Positions 8,556-17,009 of a stretch of DNA of 64,000 nucleotides are shown piece by piece (within the stretch, counting starts at the first letter, position 1; each line of letters opens with the position of its first letter). A program made the position numbers and the translations under genes. This stretch comes from Candidatus Blautia faecipullorum (GTDB lineage: Bacteria; Bacillota; Clostridia; Lachnospirales; Lachnospiraceae). Location of the stretch: NCBI GenBank assembly GCA_019115125.1, contig DXEG01000027.1, forward strand, positions 1-64,000, in the 5' to 3' direction. The notes under the pieces were generated by a model. It saw nothing but the letters and a program-made list of their open reading frames with translations, searched no databases and was not told where the DNA came from.

Positions 8556-9842
8556 CTAGTTCAGCTCCGCGATCCGGCTTACCGCCACATAGATTTCCTG
8601 TATCTTGTACCAGGTGGGATAATCTACAATTCCTGTAACCGGAAGGCCGAAAATACTCTGAAATTTCTCAACCGCGTCCCTGGTTCTCTCTCCGTAAATT
8701 CCATCCGCGCCGATCCTGGGCAGCGCCGGGTAAGAACCGGCGATGGTATTCAACTGCTCCTGAAGCTGGCGCACCTTTTGCCCCGTGGCCCCGATATCCA
8801 GATCATATCCCGGCCAGGACGCCGGAATTCCCGAAACAGCCTCCGCCACATTGATATACATATCATTTCCATAAAAATTCCTGAGTATCTCTATGGCGGA
8901 ATATCCTCGGTCTCCGAGTGTCTTGCTTCCCCACTGAGTCATCCAGCCTCTGTCCAGACACTGCACCATTCTTCCGTCGCAGTACTGAGTCAGGATCGGC
9001 TGGCGCACGTCAGGTCTTGAAAGATAATTTTCAAACAGCTCATCCACGATCCTGGAGATCGTATCAAAAATATTCCTTCCGTAAATCCACTTGTGATCAT
9101 AGGCGGTGGATGAGGTGATGGTAAAATCATAGCCTTTATTCCGATACCATTCTGTGTAAACCCTGTTCAGGGTGAAGGACATGATCGCCAGTACGTTGGC
9201 TCGTATGGTATCGTCCGGCCAGGTAGCGTAAATTTCACTGCTGGCAACATTTTTTATATAATCTCTGTAGCGGACATAGTAATTAGATGCCTGAGCGTCC
9301 CCCACAGGGCCGTCATGAACGACTACATATTCCGGGATCACCACACGGCTGAGCACGATCTCGCCCGTTTCATCCACCGGCTTTATTTCCGCTTCCGGTA
9401 TCTTTGGAGGATATTTCTCAAACAAAGTGTGAGGACCGATCACAATCCTCTCAAATTCCCCTGCGGCGCGAAGTCTCAGCCGCACAGGCTGCTGCGCAAG
9501 AACATCCGGGAGAACCTCTGTTCCCGCTACTTCCTCCGGCTCAAAGCCCTCCGCCTCGATCTGAACCGTATATTCCGCATAGGGCTGTTCCTCCGAAGGC
9601 TCCAGGCTGTATTCCAGAGGAGGTGTTTTCAGATCCAGAACCGGCGTCTGGCCGGATGAATCTGTCCTTATCTCTTCCAGAGTACTGTCCGGCACTCCGG
9701 TATAGGAAATCCTCACCAGAGCGTTTTCCACCGGCTTTGCTCCGTCCTCTGTCAGTACGGTTACCTGAAGCCCGCCTCTGTCTGTCTGTTCCTGCTGGGC
9801 CCGCACCTCTCTATTTCTGCTGAATGGATATTTTTGATACAT
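8556..9842 (-). CDS. Peptidoglycan-binding, SpoIID-like domain protein
   Basis: The 428-residue protein has an N-terminal beta-rich region resembling carboxypeptidase-regulatory or SpaA-type repeats (about 25-125), a middle domain (about 185-330) recalling the sporulation stage II D/amidase-enhancer context (VASSEIYATWPDDTIRANVLA), and a C-terminal PG_binding_1 domain (VRQLQEQLNTI and GADGIYGERTRDAVEKFQ). No signal peptide is evident, so its route to the wall is unclear. The family recurs in Lachnospiraceae without an assigned role; involvement in spore or cell-wall remodelling is inferred. It is downstream of rseP by 78 nt. Confidence 0.7.
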   Translation of the reverse strand: MYQKYPFSRNREVRAQQEQTDRGGLQVTVLTEDGAKPVENALVRISYTGVPDSTLEEIRTDSSGQTPVLDLKTPPLEYSLEPSEEQPYAEYTVQIEAEGFEPEEVAGTEVLPDVLAQQPVRLRLRAAGEFERIVIGPHTLFEKYPPKIPEAEIKPVDETGEIVLSRVVIPEYVVVHDGPVGDAQASNYYVRYRDYIKNVASSEIYATWPDDTIRANVLAIMSFTLNRVYTEWYRNKGYDFTITSSTAYDHKWIYGRNIFDTISRIVDELFENYLSRPDVRQPILTQYCDGRMVQCLDRGWMTQWGSKTLGDRGYSAIEILRNFYGNDMYINVAEAVSGIPASWPGYDLDIGATGQKVRQLQEQLNTIAGSYPALPRIGADGIYGERTRDAVEKFQSIFGLPVTGIVDYPTWYKIQEIYVAVSRIAELN

Positions 9843-9920
9843 TCCGTTCTCCTGAAATGCTCTTACAGGATTCTATGCGCGACCTCTGCTCAATATCACA
9901 CCACAGAAAACAGTTCATCC

Positions 9921-11207
9921 TCAAAAAATCTTTAAAACATCATTGTACATGACAACGATCATCAGTACCATCAAAAGCATCAGGCCGGCGAAATGGATCA
10001 TACCTTCCACCTCCCGGTTGACCGGCTTTCTGCGGACGGCCTCCACCAGAAGGAACACCAGCCTTCCGCCGTCCAGCGCGGGCAGAGGAAGAAGATTCAT
10101 CACTCCAAGGTTCGCGGACAGCAGGACCGCCATATTCAGAAGGTTCATCCACACCATCAGAGCCCCTTCGTCTTTACTTTCTTCATAAGCGGTTCCGATA
10201 GCGTCCACAACGCCTACCGGGCCGCTGAGATCTTTTACGCCCAGTCCTCCCGTAACCAGCTCCTTCAGGCTCAGCACGGTGGTCCTGATCATATATTTTA
10301 CATCCAGAGCCGCGTATTTCAGCACCTGGAAGCCCTCTGTCTTTATATATCCTACATTGTAGGAAAAGCCCAGCTCAGGAGTCCGGTATTCTCTTGGTGT
10401 GATCTCAGCGGTATATTCCAGACCGTTTCTCTCATAGGTGATCTCCAGAGGTTCGTCTGAGAGAGGGTGCTCCTCCAGATACGCGTCATAGGCCGATCCG
10501 TCGGGAGTGGGCGTCCCTCCCACAGAGGTGATCACATCTCCCGGCTCCAGTCCCGCCTCCTGCAGGGGCATCCCCTCGATCAGAGATACCACCTCCATGG
10601 AATCTGCGTCCGAACGGTTAAAGCCCAGGAGATACCGGACGTTCACATCCGGTTCAAAGGTCACCGTACGCTCTTCTCCGCCGCGCTTCACTTTAACCGT
10701 GACAGGCTCCTCCGTCAGTTCGTTCAGGTAAGAATAGACGTACAGATCCCGCGCCAGATCAATATGATAGCCGTTATACTCTGTAATGATATCGCCTTTC
10801 TGAAGTCCAGCCTGCTCCGCCGAGGATCCCGCTTTCACCTCCATGATCTCCGCCGGGTCGTAGCCTACAAAGGCAGTAATGATCACCGACAGCACAAAAG
10901 CCAGAATAAAATTGAAAACAGGTCCGGCCGCGACCACCGAAACTCTTCCCCAGACCGGCGCCGCGTTGAAGGTTCCGGGAAGCTCGTCTTCACCTGTATC
11001 TTCTCCCAGCATAGCGCAGGATCCGCCGATGGGAAAAAGCTTGATGGAATAACGGGTTCCGCCCTTCTGGGTACTGACAAGTCTCGGCCCCATGCCAAGA
11101 GAAAACTCCGTCACCACAATGCCGTTTTTCTTTGCCAGAAGAAAATGTCCCAGCTCATGTATCAGGATAATCGCGCTGAATATGATCACAGCAATCAGAA
11201 TTTTCAA
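9921..11207 (-). CDS. rseP: Site-2 protease RseP (RIP metalloprotease)
   Basis: The 428-residue membrane protease has the zinc-binding HELGH motif in its first transmembrane helix (IILIHELGHFLLAKKNG), PDZ-type repeats in the middle (AEQAGLQKGDIITEYNG and LQEAGLEPGDVITSVGG) and the C-terminal NLLPLPALDGG motif supplying the third zinc ligand. It performs intramembrane proteolysis, for example of anti-sigma factors. The start is taken as a TTG at 11207 with AGGTGG 5 nt upstream, 1 nt after the dxr stop; a longer frame would run back into dxr and add unconserved sequence. Confidence 0.92.
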   Translation of the reverse strand: MKILIAVIIFSAIILIHELGHFLLAKKNGIVVTEFSLGMGPRLVSTQKGGTRYSIKLFPIGGSCAMLGEDTGEDELPGTFNAAPVWGRVSVVAAGPVFNFILAFVLSVIITAFVGYDPAEIMEVKAGSSAEQAGLQKGDIITEYNGYHIDLARDLYVYSYLNELTEEPVTVKVKRGGEERTVTFEPDVNVRYLLGFNRSDADSMEVVSLIEGMPLQEAGLEPGDVITSVGGTPTPDGSAYDAYLEEHPLSDEPLEITYERNGLEYTAEITPREYRTPELGFSYNVGYIKTEGFQVLKYAALDVKYMIRTTVLSLKELVTGGLGVKDLSGPVGVVDAIGTAYEESKDEGALMVWMNLLNMAVLLSANLGVMNLLPLPALDGGRLVFLLVEAVRRKPVNREVEGMIHFAGLMLLMVLMIVVMYNDVLKIF

Positions 11208-11208
11208 T

Positions 11209-12351
11209 TTACCACCTGCTTTCAATCCACTGATATGTCTCGTTCTCTGCTGCCAGGATTTCCTCAAGATCTGGTTGCTCTATCTTTCTGTGTCTTTCCA
11301 TAGACTGCCCGATAATCTCGTAAATATCCAAAAATCCAATCTCTCCGTGAAGGAACTTCTTCACAGCGAGCTCATTGGCGGCGTTAAGCACCGTAGGCAT
11401 GGAGCCCCCTTCTTTTGCCGCCCGTACCGCCATGGGAAGCCCCAGGAAGGTCTCCGTGTCCGGTTCCTCAAAGGTGATCTGTCCCAGAGACGCGAAATCA
11501 AGCCGGTCGCCTTCCAGATACCGCCTGTTGGGATAATACAGCGCGTACTGAATAGGAAGGCGCATATCAGGCGTTCCAAGCTGCGCCATAATTCCGCCGT
11601 CCTGAAATTCCACCATGGAATGAATTACACTCTGGGGCTGCACCACTACCTGGATCTGATCCAGATCCACATCGAAAAGCCAGCGGGCCTCCATGACCTC
11701 CAGTCCTTTATTGACAAGGGTCGCGGAATCCACAGTGATCTTCTGTCCCATAACCCAATTCGGATGCTTCAGCGTATCCGCCACTGTGACATGGGCAAGT
11801 TCCGCTCTCTTCCTGCCCCGGAAAGGCCCTCCCGACGCTGTGATCAGCAGCTTATGTATCTCCCGGGGATTCTCTCCGTTCAGCGCCTGAAAAACAGCGC
11901 TGTGTTCGCTGTCCACCGGAAGGATGCGCACGCCGTATTCTTTTGCCATAGGCATGATCAGATGTCCCGCTGTGACCAGAGTCTCTTTATTGGCAAGGGC
12001 AATATCCTTTCCCGCCCGGATGGCCTCGATGGTCGGACGGATCCCCAGCATCCCTACGATAGCAGTGACAAGAATTTCCGGTCCATCCATGGAGGCAAGC
12101 TCCAGAAGGCCGTCCATACCGCAGACCACCCTGGTATCCGTATCCCGGATCTTCACCGCCAGCTCTTCCGCCTTTTTCTCATCCCATACTGCCGCCAGCT
12201 TCGGCGAAAACTCCCTGATCTGCGCCTCAAGCTTCTCTATATTTCTTCCTGCGCTGAGCCCGAGGACTTCAATGTCGCCATTGGCGCGGACAACGTCCAG
12301 CGTCTGTGTCCCAATGGAGCCTGTAGAGCCCAAAATCGCGATTTTCTTCAT
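11209..12351 (-). CDS. dxr: 1-deoxy-D-xylulose 5-phosphate reductoisomerase
   Basis: At 380 residues this is a full-length IspC/Dxr. The N-terminal NADPH-binding motif is ILGSTGSIGTQTLDVV. The metal and substrate motifs DSEHSAVFQ and ASGGPFRGR, and NHPNWVMG-like KHPNWVMGQKITVDSATLVNKGLEVMEA-type core segments, are present. It catalyses the second step of the MEP isoprenoid pathway, supplying precursors for UppS encoded in the same cluster. The gene order uppS-cdsA-dxr-rseP is the standard conserved one. Confidence 0.97.
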   Translation of the reverse strand: MKKIAILGSTGSIGTQTLDVVRANGDIEVLGLSAGRNIEKLEAQIREFSPKLAAVWDEKKAEELAVKIRDTDTRVVCGMDGLLELASMDGPEILVTAIVGMLGIRPTIEAIRAGKDIALANKETLVTAGHLIMPMAKEYGVRILPVDSEHSAVFQALNGENPREIHKLLITASGGPFRGRKRAELAHVTVADTLKHPNWVMGQKITVDSATLVNKGLEVMEARWLFDVDLDQIQVVVQPQSVIHSMVEFQDGGIMAQLGTPDMRLPIQYALYYPNRRYLEGDRLDFASLGQITFEEPDTETFLGLPMAVRAAKEGGSMPTVLNAANELAVKKFLHGEIGFLDIYEIIGQSMERHRKIEQPDLEEILAAENETYQWIESRW

Positions 12352-12393
12352 AATATCCTCCTCACTGCAGTTTCTCCCGCCGCCTGTACCGCC

Positions 12394-13188
12394 CTAGCGG
12401 CCCAGCAGAAACAGCGCCATATAATAAATAACGGGGGCTGTAAAGATCACACTGTCAAAACGGTCAAGGATCCCTCCATGGCCCGGGATCAGTTTGCCGT
12501 AATCTTTAATCCCCTGGTTTCTCTTGATCGCGGACGCGGCCAGATCGCCAACCATGGAGATCAGCGCTCCTACCGCGCAGATCACCGCGTATTCCGCCGC
12601 CGGCTCATGGAATACCGCCGCGTAAGCCGCGCCAAGGGCCGCGGCCCCAAGCACGCCGCCCACAGCGCCTTCCACGGATTTTTTCGGGCTCAGCACGGGA
12701 GCCATCTTGTGCTTCCCGATCAACATTCCCACACAGTAGGCGCAGGTATCGCAGCCCCATGAGCAGATGAAGATCAGCCAGACGATATATTTGCCGTCCG
12801 GAAGATCACGCGCAAGATAAATAAAGGAAAGCATCACACCCACATACAGAATGCCAAAAAACGCGGCCATCACCTGGGACGCCTGGTATTTCGGGTAGGT
12901 AAACACATATACAAACATCAGCAGTACGACAGACAGGACTGCCGCCATCATGCCGTACCGTTCAAAATCCAGGACAACCGCTCCATAGTATAAGAGGATC
13001 CCGAGATACCCGGCCATCTCCAGCAGACCATAGCCGTCCTTGTGTACCCCCATAGCCAGGTACAGCTCCCCCGCGCCGATCAAAGAAATGCCCAGAAGCA
13101 CTGCCAGCAGCAAGGCGCCCCCGTTTATGATCGTCACAAGCGCTATTACAACCAAAAGGATTCCGCTTAAGAGCCTCGTCTTAAACAT
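12394..13188 (-). CDS. cdsA: Phosphatidate cytidylyltransferase
   Basis: The 264-residue polytopic membrane protein ends in the CDP-diglyceride synthase signature SAIKRNQGIKDYGKLIPGHG followed by GILDRFDS. It makes CDP-diacylglycerol from phosphatidic acid and CTP. Its start is 2 nt from the uppS stop, so the two genes are tightly coupled. Confidence 0.96.
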   Translation of the reverse strand: MFKTRLLSGILLVVIALVTIINGGALLLAVLLGISLIGAGELYLAMGVHKDGYGLLEMAGYLGILLYYGAVVLDFERYGMMAAVLSVVLLMFVYVFTYPKYQASQVMAAFFGILYVGVMLSFIYLARDLPDGKYIVWLIFICSWGCDTCAYCVGMLIGKHKMAPVLSPKKSVEGAVGGVLGAAALGAAYAAVFHEPAAEYAVICAVGALISMVGDLAASAIKRNQGIKDYGKLIPGHGGILDRFDSVIFTAPVIYYMALFLLGR

Positions 13189-13190
13189 CC

Positions 13191-13898
13191 CTATTCCTCC
13201 TTCACTCCCCCGTATCTACGGTCTCTTTCATTGTATTTCTCAATGGCCTTCATTAATTCCGGTTTATGGAAATCCGGCCACGCCACATCAGTGAAATAAA
13301 ACTCTGTATAGGCAAGCTGCCACAACAGGAAATTGGACAGTCTCTGCTCTCCGCTGGTCCGGATCATGAGATCAGGATCCGGAATTCCCGCAGTATCAAG
13401 ATAGCTCTCAAAAACAGCGTCGTCAATGTCCTCCGGAATAAGCCTGCCCTCCGCCGCGTCCCGTGCCAGGCGGCGCATTCCGCGGACAATTTCATCTCTG
13501 CTTCCATAATTCAGGGCGATCTGAAAAAACAGCTCGTCATAATCCTTTGAAAATTCTTCCAGTTCTTTTATTTTTTGCCGGATGTCGTCGTCAAAGGCCG
13601 TTGTATCCCCGATCACCTTTACTCTCATTTTGTTTTTTTCCGCGCTCCGCATACATTTCTTCAGATAGCTGCGGAAAAGCTTCATCAGCCCCTCCACTTC
13701 CTCTCTGGAGCGTTTCCAGTTTTCTGTGGAAAAAGCATAAACCGTCAGATATTTCACACCAAGATCCTTGATATCATCACAGATGGATTCCAGGTTCGCA
13801 CAGCCTTTTACATGGCCGTAGCCCCGCGGCATTCCCTTTGCCTTCGCCCATCGCCCGTTGCCGTCCAGAATAATGGCAATGTGATTCGGTACTCTCAT
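13191..13898 (-). CDS. uppS: Isoprenyl transferase (undecaprenyl pyrophosphate synthase)
   Basis: The 235-residue protein has the cis-prenyltransferase signatures HIAIILDGNGRWAKAKG near the N-terminus (catalytic Asp), YAFSTENWKR, and RTSGEQRLSNFLLWQLAYTE near the C-terminus. It makes the C55 lipid carrier used for peptidoglycan and for the surface glycans of this window. The start is the ATG at 13898, 7 nt after AGAGGAG; an in-frame start 18 codons upstream lacks such a site. Confidence 0.95.
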   Translation of the reverse strand: MRVPNHIAIILDGNGRWAKAKGMPRGYGHVKGCANLESICDDIKDLGVKYLTVYAFSTENWKRSREEVEGLMKLFRSYLKKCMRSAEKNKMRVKVIGDTTAFDDDIRQKIKELEEFSKDYDELFFQIALNYGSRDEIVRGMRRLARDAAEGRLIPEDIDDAVFESYLDTAGIPDPDLMIRTSGEQRLSNFLLWQLAYTEFYFTDVAWPDFHKPELMKAIEKYNERDRRYGGVKEE

Positions 13899-14000
13899 AC
13901 AAACTCCTCTCTGCAATCCGAAAGAGTCTCCGCCCCTTCGTATGCTCTGCAACAGAAGGAGAGCCTCTGTTTCACGGCTCTCCTTCTTATCCGTTCCCGC

Positions 14001-14552
14001 TTATACAGTCAGGATTTCTTTTGATTTTTTCTCTACAGCAGCATCAATTTCCTTGATATATTTATCTGTCAGCTTCTGAACCTCATCGCTTAAATCCTTC
14101 ACTTCATCCTCAGAAACATCCTGCTTAACAAGCTTTTTGAAAGCATCGTTGGCATCGCGGCGGATATTGCGGACAGCCACCTTCGCGGCCTCTCCCTTTT
14201 TCTTTACGTCCTTCACCAGCTCTTTACGGCGTTCCTCTGTAAGCTCCGGAAGAACAAGACGGATGATCTTGCCGTCATTGCTGGGATTCAGTCCCAGGTC
14301 AGAGGTAAGGATTGCTTTTTCAATAGCCTTGATCAGGCTGGATTCCCATGGCTGGATCTGGATCATACGTGCTTCCGGAACCGTGATATTCGCCACCTGC
14401 TGCAGCGGCGTGGGGCTTCCATAATAATCTACGGTGATCTTATCAAGAATATGTGGGTTTGCGCGTCCCGCGCGGATAGTTGTCAGTTCTGCTTCCAGTC
14501 CATTTAAGGTTTTTGTCATTTTCCCATCATACTTCTGCACTCTTTCATTCAT
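14001..14552 (-). CDS. frr: Ribosome recycling factor
   Basis: The 183-residue protein is full length and collinear with [65 protein letters not shown] and a C-terminal coiled-coil domain II. It splits post-termination ribosomes with EF-G. A GAGGGAG box lies 9 nt before the ATG. The gap to pyrH is longer than usual because of an inserted repeat. Confidence 0.97.
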   Translation of the reverse strand: MNERVQKYDGKMTKTLNGLEAELTTIRAGRANPHILDKITVDYYGSPTPLQQVANITVPEARMIQIQPWESSLIKAIEKAILTSDLGLNPSNDGKIIRLVLPELTEERRKELVKDVKKKGEAAKVAVRNIRRDANDAFKKLVKQDVSEDEVKDLSDEVQKLTDKYIKEIDAAVEKKSKEILTV

Positions 14553-14597
14553 TTGTCAATTCTCCCTCTTCTTATTTTCGCTGTTAACGTTTTTTGT

Positions 14598-14749
14598 GTT
14601 AAACCGATAACAGTTCAGCCGGCTGAACTGTTACTGCAAAAATCCATCTAAAATCGCCTTCGGCGATGGGATTTTTGCACTCCTGCATCACGTTCTTACG
14701 CCTCAAACAGCAAGTGCTTGAGGCTGCTGTGAATGGCAACGTTAAACCG
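14598..14749 (-). mobile_element. Palindromic insertion between pyrH and frr, flanked by a 9-bp direct repeat
   Basis: GTTAAACCG occurs at 14598-14606 and again at 14741-14749, overlapping the pyrH stop codon. Between them, a perfect 26-bp palindrome at 14608-14633 consists of TAACAGTTCAGCC joined to its own reverse complement. Two more stem-loops follow: GCAAAAATCC with GGATTTTTGC enclosing ATCGCC/GGCGAT, and a GCCTCAA...TTGAGGC hairpin at about 14700-14724. The 13-mer equals the end of the element at 46636. The 9-bp repeat looks like a target-site duplication. The right end lacks the matching terminal repeat, so this copy may be rearranged. The strand is not meaningful. Confidence 0.6.
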
Positions 14750-15437
14750 TTACTTTCGTACCGGAAAACTTACCATGGACAGCATTCACAATGCTGTTTT
14801 CTTCCTCCAGGCCAAAGACAAGCATGGGCATTTTCTGCTCCAGACACATGATAGACGCCGTGAGATCCATCGCCGCAAGCTTCTTATCCACCACCTCTTC
14901 AATAGAGATCTCGTCATATTTTACCGCAGCAGGGTTCGTCTTAGGATCGCTGTCATAAATTCCGTCCACAGCCTTCGCCAGAAGGATCGCTTCCGCCTCA
15001 ATCTCCACAGCTCTCAGAACGGTTGCCGTATCAGTGGAAAAATACGGATGTCCCGTACCGCCGGCAAAAAACAGGATCCTGCCGTCAGCAAAGGCCTCCT
15101 CCACCGCGTCCTTGGAATACAGCTTCGTGAAGGCGCCGCAGACAAACGGTGTGAATATTTCTGTTGAAAGCCCCAGATATCTGCAGATATCTGATACATA
15201 AATACAGTTCATCACTGTAGCCAGCATCCCGATCTGATCCGCCTTGCTGCGGTTGATCGTCTCGCTGGTACGTCCTCTCCAGAAATTTCCGCCGCCGATC
15301 ACGATCCCCACCTGGGTTCCCTCCCGGACGATCGTCCTGATCTGTTCCGCCACAGCAAGAACTGTACTCTCGTCAAATCCTGTCTTTTTTGGTCCTGCAA
15401 GAGCTTCTCCGCTCAGCTTCAATAGTATACGCTTCAT
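14742..15437 (-). CDS. pyrH: UMP kinase
   Basis: The 231-residue amino-acid-kinase-fold protein contains LLKLSGEAL, VIGGGNFWRG, the DQIGMLATVMN segment and a C-terminal LEQKMPMLVFGLEEENSI. It phosphorylates UMP to UDP and in Gram-positive bacteria is allosterically regulated by GTP and UTP. It belongs to the conserved pyrH-frr-uppS-cdsA-dxr-rseP series. The last codons and stop are part of the direct repeat flanking the downstream insertion. Confidence 0.97.
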   Translation of the reverse strand: MKRILLKLSGEALAGPKKTGFDESTVLAVAEQIRTIVREGTQVGIVIGGGNFWRGRTSETINRSKADQIGMLATVMNCIYVSDICRYLGLSTEIFTPFVCGAFTKLYSKDAVEEAFADGRILFFAGGTGHPYFSTDTATVLRAVEIEAEAILLAKAVDGIYDSDPKTNPAAVKYDEISIEEVVDKKLAAMDLTASIMCLEQKMPMLVFGLEEENSIVNAVHGKFSGTKVTV

Positions 15438-15472
15438 ACTTTCATCCTTTCCCTTATATAAAGAGCAGTATT

Positions 15473-16414
15473 TTACCAGATTCCGGCAACTGTTTCATTG
15501 CCGTACTCATCCACCTCTGTGGATACTGTGAAATTTGAATAATAATGATAACCGGTCCGGCCCATTTCAGGCTCGTCCACATATTCGTTGGACTGCGCTT
15601 CCCCGATAGCGCTGGCCAGATCATCAAAGGACTGGCCGATATAGCCTTCCGCCTCAGTGATCTTGTCGTCTGTAGGTGTGGGGTCCTCCGTATCTGAAGG
15701 CTGTTCCGGAGCGCTGGTCGGCTCAGGAGCGCTGGTCGGTTCCGGAGCTTCCGTCGGATCGGCTTCTTCCGGCGCCGGGGTCGGCGTTACGTCCTCATCA
15801 TTATCGCTGTCTTCCTCACTGTCCTCATCAGAGATACCAAGCCGTTCCTTCACCGCTTTCAGAGTGGAAATCTCCTTCGTATTCGTGCCTGTCATATAAG
15901 TAGCGTACGGAATGGCGTCCTCTCCGGTTCCGTCTATCCGGAGGGTAATGCGGCTCATGGAGCCCAACGGCAGGTCACGGAAGAAATATTCGTTTTTTCC
16001 TTCTTCCGTAAAGGTGACGCGGATATCATAGGTCGTACCGGAATTCGATGGTTTTTCAAAGTAATAAACAGCCTCGTCTCCCTTTGCCATGGTAAACAGT
16101 CCGTCAACCAGATCGTCTCCCCACTCGTCGTCCTCATCATCCTCAGGATGCACACGAACATAAATAGCTCCAATCTCACCGTCCGTACGGTTGATGATCG
16201 TCACCTTGGACGCCGCGGCCGTCTTCTCTCCTATCACATTTTTTTCCTCTGCAACTTCCATATCAACAAGATCCGCAGCTTCAGTAACTGTCGGCTCCGG
16301 CGTGGGAGTCACCTGTATATTCTCTGCCTCCTGCTTATCGTTATCCTTACCGCAGCCTGCCGCCGCCAGAGCAAATACAAGCAGGCCCGCCATTGCTAAA
16401 TATCGTTTTTTCAT
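15473..16414 (-). CDS. Putative lipoprotein with Pro/Glu/Thr-rich linker
   Basis: The 313-residue protein starts with a lipoprotein signal peptide whose lipobox is LAAAGC (Cys at about residue 21). A beta-rich globular domain follows (about 60-190), then an acidic, low-complexity linker containing PTEAPEPTSAPEPTSAPE-type repeats (about 205-245), then a short C-terminal domain with EGYIGQSFDDLASAIG. Repeats in the linker are visible as DNA repeats at about 15690-15770. No function is recognised. A good GGGAGG ribosome-binding site supports the start. It separates smpB from pyrH in the same direction. Confidence 0.75.
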   Translation of the reverse strand: MKKRYLAMAGLLVFALAAAGCGKDNDKQEAENIQVTPTPEPTVTEAADLVDMEVAEEKNVIGEKTAAASKVTIINRTDGEIGAIYVRVHPEDDEDDEWGDDLVDGLFTMAKGDEAVYYFEKPSNSGTTYDIRVTFTEEGKNEYFFRDLPLGSMSRITLRIDGTGEDAIPYATYMTGTNTKEISTLKAVKERLGISDEDSEEDSDNDEDVTPTPAPEEADPTEAPEPTSAPEPTSAPEQPSDTEDPTPTDDKITEAEGYIGQSFDDLASAIGEAQSNEYVDEPEMGRTGYHYYSNFTVSTEVDEYGNETVAGIW

Positions 16415-16541
16415 TATAATTAAACCTCCCGTTATAATGGAATTCCCGATATGATAGTTTCATTATATTAATTATACTAAGTATCAGATTCTTGTCAACC
16501 AAACTGTGATGAAATTCATACAATTTTTAGACTTCATGTTG

Positions 16542-17009
16542 TTACAGATTTCTGATTTTGAATTCTCTTTCCGCTTCGCGCTTCTGATCCTTCTTTGCTA
16601 TGTCCTGTCTTTTGTCGTATAATTTCTTGCCCCGGGCCACGCCGATCTCAACTTTCGCAAGGCTGTCCTTAAAATACACCTTCAGCGGAACAAGGGTAAG
16701 TCCCTTTTCCTTTAATTTTCCTTCTATTTTGTTGATCTCATGCCTGTGAAGCAGCAGCTTGCGCACCCGCAGAGGATCCTTGTTAAAAATGTTTCCTTTT
16801 TCGTAGGGACTGATATGCATCCCGTAAATGTATACCTCTCCCTGCTCAACCCGGACAAAAGACTCCTTAATGCTGCACTTGCCTGTACGAAGAGATTTTA
16901 CCTCTGTCCCGGCCAGGGCGATCCCCGCCTCATAAGTATCCTCAATAAAATAATCATGAAACGCCTTTTTATTATTGGCGATCAGTCTGATTCCGGTTTT
17001 CTTCGGCAT
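16542..17009 (-). CDS. smpB: SsrA-binding protein SmpB
   Basis: The 155-residue protein is collinear with Smp[47 protein letters not shown], an [10 protein letters not shown] segment and the basic C-terminal tail [24 protein letters not shown], which inserts into the vacant decoding centre during trans-translation. The start is the ATG at 17009, 8 nt after AGGAAG; a GTG three codons upstream is possible. It overlaps rnr by 38 nt, and rnr-smpB linkage is conserved since both act in tmRNA rescue. tmRNA itself was not seen in the window. Confidence 0.95.
   Translation of the reverse strand: MPKKTGIRLIANNKKAFHDYFIEDTYEAGIALAGTEVKSLRTGKCSIKESFVRVEQGEVYIYGMHISPYEKGNIFNKDPLRVRKLLLHRHEINKIEGKLKEKGLTLVPLKVYFKDSLAKVEIGVARGKKLYDKRQDIAKKDQKREAEREFKIRNL

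Noticed and set aside
15690..15780. Intergenic or mobile DNA repeat
   Set aside because: The short repeats encode the EPTSAP-type linker of a lipoprotein and are in frame.
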